Positions 21,124 to 26,630 of a stretch of 26,630 nt of DNA are shown in pieces. The DNA comes from Ardenticatenaceae bacterium. GTDB lineage: Bacteria; Chloroflexota; Anaerolineae; Promineifilales; Promineifilaceae. The translations under genes were made by a program, and so were the position numbers. The DNA is taken from positions 1-26,630 of the forward strand of contig JACKCD010000069.1 of assembly GCA_020634215.1 (NCBI GenBank), in the 5' to 3' direction. Each line of letters opens with the position of its first letter. The first letter of the stretch is position 1. The notes below the pieces were generated by a model. That model was not told the origin of the DNA. It worked only from the letters and a program-made list of their open reading frames with translations, and did not search any database.

Positions 21124-22545
21124 ATGGCAGGTGAAATGATTACAGAAAAACAGGACATGAGGATGGAAGCGACAATTCTTGCCCAATTAACCAACGCCTT
21201 ACAACAAATTGTTGGCGCGGAGCATGTTTCTAGTGCCGACAGCGACCGCAATTTACATGCCAAAGACCAATCTTCCCACGCCGCCCACCTGCCTGACCTG
21301 GTGGTTTGGCCGGAGACGACGGCGCAGGTGAGCCAGATTGCGCGGCTGGCAAATGAGAACCAGGTTGCCATTACCGGCTGGGGGGCGGGCAGCAGTTTGG
21401 AAGGCAACACCATTCCGCTGCGCGGCGGCATTGTCATTGATTTTGGCCGCATGAACCGCATCTTGGCCGTTCACCAAAATGATTTTCAGGTGACAGTGCA
21501 GCCGGGGATTTTTTACAAGGATATGAACAAAACGCTGGCGCAATATGGCCTCTTTTTTGCCCCCGACCCTGGGGCCAATGCCAGCGTTGGCGGGATGGTG
21601 GCGAACAATGCGGCGGGGACGCGCACGGTGCGCTATGGGGCGACTCGTGACAATATTATGGCGTTGGAAGTGGTGTTGGCGAATGGGGAGGTGATTCGCA
21701 CGGGGTCGCGCTCGGTGAAGCAGTCGGCGGGGTATGATTTGACCCATCTGTTTACGGGGTCGGAGGGGACGCTGGGGCTGATTACGGAGGCGACGCTGAA
21801 GCTGCATCCGCTGCCGGAGCATTTTAGCGCGGTGGTGGCGGCGTTTGCTTCGACCCCGGCGGCGGCGGAGGCGGTGTATGGCATTATTGGCTCTGGGCTA
21901 AACCCGGCGGCGTTGGAGCTGCTGGATGCGGATTCGGTGCGGTATATGAACACGCTGGAGTCGGTGGATTTACCAGAACGGCCGTTATTGCTCATGGAAT
22001 TTCACGGAGCCAGTGCTGCCACCATCACCGCCGAACTGGAACTGGTGCGGCAGGTGTGTGACGACTGCGGCTGCACTTATTTTGAAGCGGGGGTGGGGCG
22101 CGATGAACGGGACAGGCTGTGGGAAGGGCGGCACAAGCTGGGTGAAATTCTATTCCGCATCTACCCCGACAGCATTTATCTGATTACCGATGTCGCCGTG
22201 CCGATTTCCCAATACCCTGTGCTGGCCGCCTACACCAACAGCCTGTTTGCCGAACTGCACGTCAAAGGGGCGTTGTTCGGCCACGCCGGGGATGGCAATT
22301 TGCACACGGTGGCCTTTGGCCGCAAGGATGACGCGGCGCAGCAGGTGGTGCTGCAAACGTTTAACGACCGAGTGGTGCAAAAGGCATTGGCGCTGGGCGG
22401 CACCTGCACAGGCGAGCATGGGGTGGGGATTGGCAAGCAAAAATATATGGTGTATGAACACGGGGAAGGGGCGATTGCGGTGATGAGCAGCATCAAGCGG
22501 CTGTTTGACCCGAATAATATTTTGAATCCGGGGAAGGTAGTTTAA
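21124..22545 (+). CDS. FAD-linked oxidase, GlcD / D-lactate dehydrogenase type
   Basis: A 473-residue flavoprotein. The PCMH FAD-binding domain (about residues 55-235) includes WGAGSSLEGNTIPLRGGIVI and PGANASVGGMVANNAAG. The C-terminal FAD-oxidase domain has GHAGDGNLH and GTCTGEHGVGIGK and ends FDPNNILNPGKVV. Members oxidise 2-hydroxyacids (glycolate, D-lactate, D-2-hydroxyglutarate), passing electrons to the chain or to an Fe-S partner. No glcE or glcF follows, so a stand-alone D-lactate-dehydrogenase-like enzyme is likely. ATG 21124 is taken; ATG 21136, with AGG 4 bases before, is an alternative. Coding DNA is strongly G-rich up to 21978, then flips (see findings). Confidence 0.87.
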   Translation: MAGEMITEKQDMRMEATILAQLTNALQQIVGAEHVSSADSDRNLHAKDQSSHAAHLPDLVVWPETTAQVSQIARLANENQVAITGWGAGSSLEGNTIPLRGGIVIDFGRMNRILAVHQNDFQVTVQPGIFYKDMNKTLAQYGLFFAPDPGANASVGGMVANNAAGTRTVRYGATRDNIMALEVVLANGEVIRTGSRSVKQSAGYDLTHLFTGSEGTLGLITEATLKLHPLPEHFSAVVAAFASTPAAAEAVYGIIGSGLNPAALELLDADSVRYMNTLESVDLPERPLLLMEFHGASAATITAELELVRQVCDDCGCTYFEAGVGRDERDRLWEGRHKLGEILFRIYPDSIYLITDVAVPISQYPVLAAYTNSLFAELHVKGALFGHAGDGNLHTVAFGRKDDAAQQVVLQTFNDRVVQKALALGGTCTGEHGVGIGKQKYMVYEHGEGAIAVMSSIKRLFDPNNILNPGKVV

Positions 22546-22550
22546 AAGAA

Positions 22551-22572
22551 GAGACTGGGAGACTGGGAGATT
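22551..22572. repeat. Short GAGACTGG tandem repeat
   Basis: GAGACTGG occurs twice in tandem, followed by GAGATT, just after the GlcD-type stop. It looks like a single-arm relative of the heptad repeats; no complementary arm is found nearby. Confidence 0.45.
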
Positions 22573-22593
22573 TTGTCAGCAGACAATGAGCCT

Positions 22594-23196
22594 ATGCCAG
22601 AAAATAAAGATGCTCAGGCAAAAAATATATTATGGGGTAAGCTGCTCTTGTTCGGCATGACCCTTGTATCCGTTATTTTTGGGGTCAATTTTGATACCTT
22701 AAGCTTGATAAAACTGAACCAAGCCTATTCAACTTACCTTAGCTCAGTTTGGCTTATACTCTCCGCTATTTTATCGGTTGGCCTTGTAATGGGTGTCTAT
22801 GTATTAATTCGATTTGAGGAAACAATAGTAGATAATCTAAGACGCAGAAACATGGTTATGCTGTTCCCTATGCTTCCTGTCTTCTTAGTCATTTTCATAT
22901 ACCTTTTTCTGATCAAGGGCGTGCCTTTATGGGCGCACATGTATGAAGATGTTGAGAGTGTAAAAATAAGAGCTACAGTTCTTGAAAAGAAGTATGACTC
23001 GTCCCGTAATGCGAGACGAGGTTATACATGTCGGTATAAGATTTATTTTGAATATGAAGACATTGCGGGTAAGAGCTATATTTGTACCGACAAAGGGGTA
23101 TGGGAGATGTTTGCGGTTGGGGAAGAGATTGTTATTGAGGCTGATAAAACATCCCTCAGTTATTGGCTTAAAAGCGTGTCTATTGATGATGCATAG
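22594..23196 (+). CDS. Hypothetical membrane protein, three helices
   Basis: About 200 residues from ATG 22594 (a TTG at 22573 would add seven). There are three hydrophobic segments at about residues 15-35, 52-73 and 88-108 (LFGMTLVSVIFGVNF, VWLILSAILSVGLVMGVYVL, MLFPMLPVFLVIFIYLFLI). A soluble, beta-rich C-terminal region of about 90 residues follows (IRATVLEKKYDS...TCRYKIYFEYEDIAGKSYIC), reminiscent of DUF3592-type extracytoplasmic domains. It has no specific functional motif. It is notably AT-rich and free of AACGGCCGTT, so possibly a recent acquisition. Confidence 0.65.
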   Translation: MPENKDAQAKNILWGKLLLFGMTLVSVIFGVNFDTLSLIKLNQAYSTYLSSVWLILSAILSVGLVMGVYVLIRFEETIVDNLRRRNMVMLFPMLPVFLVIFIYLFLIKGVPLWAHMYEDVESVKIRATVLEKKYDSSRNARRGYTCRYKIYFEYEDIAGKSYICTDKGVWEMFAVGEEIVIEADKTSLSYWLKSVSIDDA

Positions 23197-23343
23197 CTGA
23201 TTAACAAACCATGTAGCGGCAGTATTGAATGTACAGGGGTAAAACTACCTGATGTGCCTTGTAATAAAAATTTCTGATAAAGCCCTGTCTGGTTTTGATG
23301 AGGCTGAAAAGCGTTATGACTATTGCCTTTATGGCACCATTTG

Positions 23344-23751
23344 CTAAATGAGCCGGTTGTAGACCGAAAAATTGGCATACGGCCCCGCTTCGGTGTGGCC
23401 GGATTGGATGACGGTCATGGTGTTGAGGTCGTCGGCGAGGGTGCGGCGGGCGTGAAGGATGAGGGCACCGTCCCGTTTGGCGGTGGAAACGAGGTTGAGG
23501 GGGTCTTCAAAGAAGAGGCAAACGGTGTCGGCAACGGCCGTTTCTTCCAGTGCATAATCCTTGCCATCTGGCGTTCCTGCATAGCTGGCTTCATGGCTGT
23601 TGCCATTAACGGCCGTCCACGCCATGTAAAAAATCAGCTTGTCCCCCTCCGCCACAATCTGATACGTTCCCATTAGCGGCGGCTCGCCCAACTGATAGCG
23701 TGATTGTTGATTATCTAGTTCCCAACTGCCTAAAAAGTGATTTGGTTCCAT
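23344..23751 (-). CDS. Small lipocalin-like beta-barrel protein, hypothetical
   Basis: 135 residues from ATG 23751, chosen for the GGAGAT 6 bases before it. It begins FLGSWELDNQQSRYQLGEPPL, followed by alternating short strands (GTYQIVAEGDKLIFYMAWT, SHEASYAGTPDG, VCLFFEDPLNLVST, ALILHARRTL, MTVIQSG). This is like the lipocalin-like or 'THAP4-like' small barrels that bind hydrophobic ligands. It has no signal peptide. Two AACGGCCGT-core copies lie in it. The function is unknown. It is followed by no obvious terminator; the gap to the membrane protein gene (147 bases, convergent) shows nothing recognisable. Confidence 0.55.
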   Translation of the reverse strand: MEPNHFLGSWELDNQQSRYQLGEPPLMGTYQIVAEGDKLIFYMAWTAVNGNSHEASYAGTPDGKDYALEETAVADTVCLFFEDPLNLVSTAKRDGALILHARRTLADDLNTMTVIQSGHTEAGPYANFSVYNRLI

Positions 23752-23866
23752 CTGTATCTCCTCACGTCGGTATGGGAAGATGATAGGATAGAGACGGCGA
23801 GGCGGCAAGGAAAACGGCTTTGTTTTAACGATCAACATCTTGGCAGGCTGCCTGGCTGGTTACAGC

Positions 23867-23904
23867 AAAAAACGAGCATCGAGGGTTCAAGATGCTCGTT
23901 TTTT
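23867..23904. terminator. Bidirectional intrinsic terminator after the metalloprotease gene
   Basis: AAAAAACGAGCATC (23867-23880) pairs exactly with GATGCTCGTTTTTT (23891-23904) around a 10-base loop. Both strands show a stem followed by T6. It lies 32 bases beyond the stop of the metalloprotease gene (- strand) and insulates it from the lipocalin-like gene transcribed in the same direction. Confidence 0.92.
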
Positions 23905-23935
23905 GTTTTACTGGTGGTGAGAAACGGCCGTTAAG

Positions 23936-25430
23936 CTAACTATCCTGATGCCACAAATGGTCATTCGCTGCTGAAATAGCGGTGCCATTGCTGTAAAGGG
24001 CATTAACAGCCCCAGCATTATCAATAAACCCGATACCCTCACCGGGAACACCAATAGCAATGTCGGCGCGATTGTTGTTGTTAAAGTCACCAACTGCCAC
24101 AGTCAGGCCAAACCAATCGTTGGCTTCGGCTCCCCCTTCAACAAAATTGCTGTTTTGGTGCCACATTTGGTCGCCCGTCGCAGTAAGCCCACTGCCGTTG
24201 TTGCTATAGAGTATTTGCACAACGCCATTATTACTGATGGTACCCAAATCTTCATAGGGAACACCAATAACCAGGGCACTGCGCCCAATGTGGCCGATAT
24301 TGCCGGCCGCGAGGCTATAGCCAAACTGATCCCCGCCTTCGACGACACCTTCAACAAAGTTGCTGTTTTGATGCCATAGCTGGTTGCCGGCAGCGACCAG
24401 ACCAACACTCCAACTGCCGTAGATGACGTTGACCGCCCCAGCGTTGGCTACGCCACCAATGCCTTCATGGGGAACGCCAATGGCAAGGTCGTCATAGAGG
24501 TTGTTGCCGTTGAAGTCGCCTGCGGCGAGGGCAAAGCCAAAGTGGTCGCCGCTTTCCGAGCCACCAACGATGTTGGTGCTATTTTGGTGCCAAATTTGGT
24601 CGCCGTTAGCGGTTAGGCGGCTGGCTGAGCCGTAAAGGACGTTAACTGCACCAGCGTGGTTGGCTGTGCCAATGCCCTCATCGGGTACGCCGATGGCGAG
24701 GTCGTCAAAGTTGTCGCCATCGAAGTCGCCAGCAGCAAGGGCTTTGCCAAACAGGTCGCCGGTTTCGACACCGCCAACAACGCCTGCACTATCTTGGTGC
24801 CAGAATTGGTTATTAACGGCCGTTAATTTCCCCGCCGAACCAAACAGCACATGCACGGCACCAGCATGGTTCTTGCCGTTAATGCTTTCATCGGGTACGC
24901 CAATGGCGAGGTCATCAAACCCATCGTTGTTAAAGTCGCCCGTGGCAAGAGCCGCCCCAAAATGGTCGCCTGCTTCCGACCCGCCAGCTACATTGGCTGT
25001 GTTTTGATGCCAAATCTGGTCGCCAAAACTGGTCAGCCCAGATGACGAACCATAGATCACATTGACGGCACCGGCCCCAGCCAGGCTGCCAATGGATTCA
25101 TAGGGCACGCCCACGGCTAAATCGTCAAAGCCATCGTTGTTGAAGTCACCTGCGGCTACAGCATAGCCAAACTGGTCGCCAGCTTCGGCCCCGCCGTTTA
25201 TGTTGGGTGTATCTTGATGCCAACCCTGGTTGTCAACGGTGGACAGTCCGCCAGCCGTGCTATACAGGACGTTGACCATGCCGGCGTTGCCGATATTGGT
25301 GGGGAACAAGCCGCCTGTAGACAGATTTTCAAATGGAACGCCTATTGCCAAGTCTACAAAGCCATCGCCATTGAAGTCGCCCTCGGCCAGGGAACGGCCG
25401 AATTGATCTCCTGCTTCCGCACTGTTAGCA
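23936..25430 (-). repeat. Seven tandem FG-GAP coding repeats
   Basis: Tandem units with a period of about 185-190 bases within the metalloprotease gene. Each encodes D-x-FG..LA.GDFN-x-D...DLAIGVP..., then AGAVNVxYGS and QxWHQ(N/D)S. Units are similar but not identical at DNA level, with conserved words such as CAAATTTGGTCGCC and ATGGCGAGGTCGTC. This makes the segment prone to unit gain and loss by recombination. Confidence 0.85.
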
Positions 25431-26629
25431 ATACCGGTGGTGCGGAACCCAGCCACTTTGCCGGCCGTTTCGTTGAGAACACGGGCATTGTTGTGGGTGG
25501 CTTCTGTCCCCATGGGGTCGCCGCCCCAGGTGCGGTTGGGGTTAGACCAGTAGGGCAGGCGGTCACAATCATTGGGGCAGTCGTAGGACATGACGGTGCG
25601 CCAGCCATCTGCGTTGTTGTAGTAGCCATGCCCATAGGCGAAAGGCCAATTGCTGCTGCTTTCTTCTGGGTTGTGCAAGGCACCCTGGATGTGACCGATT
25701 TCGTGGGCAAATGAGTAGTAGCCGGTGGCACAATCTTGGGCAACGACACCAAAAGCACTGGTGGCAGCGGGGTAAATGTAGGCGAGGCCGCAGGAGTCTG
25801 TGCTGGTGCGAATGAGAATGGCTACGTCGGCATCGTGCAGGTTGCGCTGGGTGTGGATGTTATCCATGATGCCGTCACCGCTGGTGCGGAAGCGAGTGAG
25901 GTCGAGGGACATGGTGGCTTCGGGGTAGGCGACTTCGTAGCGGTGGACAAGGTGGAGGCTGGTGTTGATGCCGCTGTTGCGATAGGTTTGGTTGGCTTCG
26001 TCAACGGCCGTTTGGATGAGCGCGTTCATGTTCGCTGTGCCACCTACTTCAGCGCGGGCGTTGTTGGTGTAGGCGACGATGACAGTGATGGTGGTGCTTT
26101 TGTCTTGAGGAGCCATCGGAGCGTTTAACGTATCGTCATTGGTGGTCGAGCCATCGTCAAGCTGGGGGGTGTCGTCAACGGCCGTTCCCAGTTCTTCCAA
26201 CAGGTCGCTTTCGCTGCTTTCACCAGTTTCAAAGAGCAGAGCTTCCTGTAGGTCGGCTTCGCTCACGGTGTCGCCGTTGTCAAAGGTGGCTTCGTCATCA
26301 ACGGGGTTGGCTTCACGGTCGGGGAAGATGTCTTCCAGGGCGATGGTGGCTTCTTGGGCAACGGCCGTTAAAAACTGCTCATCATAATCTGCCGGGTGGT
26401 CGGGGGGGAAGGCAGTTTCGTCGGTGCGAATAACGGCCGTTAAGCCATCACCAAGCGGGCGAATTTGAAACAGCTCTCCGTTGACCCGCACATTGCCAAA
26501 CAGCACATCCCCATTGGCAACCAAAACGGCAAAGACACCGTTGGCCTCATCCTGGGCAAACCAACTGAAGTCCTGCTCGCTGCGTGCCTCAATGAGATCG
26601 GGTGTCAGGGCAAGTTGGACATCGGCCGA
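23936..26629 (-). CDS. Zinc metalloprotease with seven FG-GAP repeats (5' end outside window)
   Basis: At least 897 residues. The frame stays open to the window edge, so the true start and any signal peptide are missing. A pro-region (to about EAGDxxSE) is followed by a metzincin-like catalytic domain with zinc site HEIGHIQGALH (25673-25705) and Met-turn VMSYD. The pattern of the domain (TVIVAYTNNARAEVGG, SLDLTRFRTSGDGIMDN, LHDADVAILI) fits M12/M72 peptidyl-Asp-type peptidases. The C-terminal half holds seven FG-GAP/integrin-alpha units of about 62 residues, each with a Ca-binding DFNxDxxxD loop followed by DLAIGVP and a WHQ closing motif. It is most likely a secreted or surface protease with a seven-bladed propeller for binding. 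Repeat 6 has lost the Ca loop. Confidence 0.9.
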   Translation of the reverse strand, partial: SADVQLALTPDLIEARSEQDFSWFAQDEANGVFAVLVANGDVLFGNVRVNGELFQIRPLGDGLTAVIRTDETAFPPDHPADYDEQFLTAVAQEATIALEDIFPDREANPVDDEATFDNGDTVSEADLQEALLFETGESSESDLLEELGTAVDDTPQLDDGSTTNDDTLNAPMAPQDKSTTITVIVAYTNNARAEVGGTANMNALIQTAVDEANQTYRNSGINTSLHLVHRYEVAYPEATMSLDLTRFRTSGDGIMDNIHTQRNLHDADVAILIRTSTDSCGLAYIYPAATSAFGVVAQDCATGYYSFAHEIGHIQGALHNPEESSSNWPFAYGHGYYNNADGWRTVMSYDCPNDCDRLPYWSNPNRTWGGDPMGTEATHNNARVLNETAGKVAGFRTTGIANSAEAGDQFGRSLAEGDFNGDGFVDLAIGVPFENLSTGGLFPTNIGNAGMVNVLYSTAGGLSTVDNQGWHQDTPNINGGAEAGDQFGYAVAAGDFNNDGFDDLAVGVPYESIGSLAGAGAVNVIYGSSSGLTSFGDQIWHQNTANVAGGSEAGDHFGAALATGDFNNDGFDDLAIGVPDESINGKNHAGAVHVLFGSAGKLTAVNNQFWHQDSAGVVGGVETGDLFGKALAAGDFDGDNFDDLAIGVPDEGIGTANHAGAVNVLYGSASRLTANGDQIWHQNSTNIVGGSESGDHFGFALAAGDFNGNNLYDDLAIGVPHEGIGGVANAGAVNVIYGSWSVGLVAAGNQLWHQNSNFVEGVVEGGDQFGYSLAAGNIGHIGRSALVIGVPYEDLGTISNNGVVQILYSNNGSGLTATGDQMWHQNSNFVEGGAEANDWFGLTVAVGDFNNNNRADIAIGVPGEGIGFIDNAGAVNALYSNGTAISAANDHLWHQDS

Positions 26630-26630
26630 C

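Larger units (their letters stand above)
2003..26440. repeat. Highly iterated palindrome AACGGCCGTT (dispersed, 38 core copies)
   Basis: Core ACGGCCGT begins at 2003, 2394, 3344, 3688, 4647, 4794, 5810, 6685, 7115, 8038, 8462, 8892, 11306, 11574, 11898, 15500, 16173, 16250, 16885, 17314, 17797, 17860, 18448, 18720, 19149, 19666, 19895, 20304, 21013, 21978, 23534, 23609, 23924, 24816, 26004, 26178, 26360 and 26433 (found by eye; a few may be missed). All but six (3344, 3688, 11574, 18448, 19666, 23609) extend to the full 10-mer. Thirty-six lie inside coding sequence, in all three frames and both gene directions; two are intergenic. None lies in 11906-15499 or 8900-11305. Confidence 0.95.

Noticed and set aside
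2003..26440. AACGGCCGTT as transcription terminator or restriction-site artefact
   Set aside because: Almost all copies are inside genes without U-tracts, and the flanking conservation (A...T) and skew switch go beyond a bare CGGCCG site.

Overview
The window looks like a chromosomal segment of a GC-rich bacterium, most probably a member of the Chloroflexota (Anaerolineae/Caldilinea-like). This placement is an inference from the protein styles (GalT / plant-type sugar kinase operon, PYROXD2-like flavoprotein, MNT-HepT and VapBC pairs, weak Shine-Dalgarno use) and the abundant short dispersed repeats. It is not based on a marker gene, and no rRNA, tRNA or CRISPR array was seen.

Layout. (1) 1-442: C-terminal end of an MFS transporter, followed by a strong terminator. 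(2) 657-4138, + strand: an Lrp/AsnC regulator, a GcvT-like folate-dependent methyltransferase and a PYROXD2/CrtI-like FAD oxidoreductase. (3) 4139-5751: a lower-GC island with a small hypothetical gene, a coupled 41-codon ORF and an MNT-HepT toxin-antitoxin pair. (4) 5804-11730, - strand: two MttB-family (non-pyrrolysine) methyltransferase paralogues, a class III aminotransferase of the glutamate-1-semialdehyde aminomutase type, and an acyl-CoA dehydrogenase. (5) 11985-16633, + strand: a second Lrp/AsnC regulator, divergent from block 4, then a complete polyamine-type ABC importer (binding lipoprotein, two permeases, ATPase). (6) 16767-20324, - strand: GalT, an inositol-monophosphatase-family protein and a GHMP kinase strikingly like the kinase domain of plant L-arabinokinase. 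(7) 20471-21096: VapBC-like pair. (8) 21124-23751: GlcD-type FAD-linked oxidase, a three-helix membrane protein and a small lipocalin-like protein. (9) 23936 to the end, - strand: a secreted zinc metalloprotease with a seven-repeat FG-GAP propeller, truncated by the window edge.

How the genes fit together. Blocks 2, 4 and 5 read as one catabolic locus for an imported methylated (quaternary or tertiary) amine: ABC uptake, MttB-type demethylation, GcvT-type methyl transfer to folate, flavin oxidation, transamination and acyl-CoA oxidation, under two Lrp-type regulators. The substrate is unknown, and no corrinoid protein (the usual MttB partner) is in view. Block 6 is a Leloir-like sugar-1-phosphate salvage operon.

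The most unusual signal is not a gene. The palindrome AACGGCCGTT occurs 32 times exactly, and its core ACGGCCGT 38 times, where fewer than one is expected by chance. At most copies the + strand switches sharply from G-rich on the 5' side to C-rich on the 3' side, regardless of gene direction. Several families of hairpin-forming intergenic repeats (heptad inverted repeats, a MITE-like 145-bp element, a GGACGCAGATTT family) add to a highly patterned genome. No gene-free stretch exceeds 300 bases.
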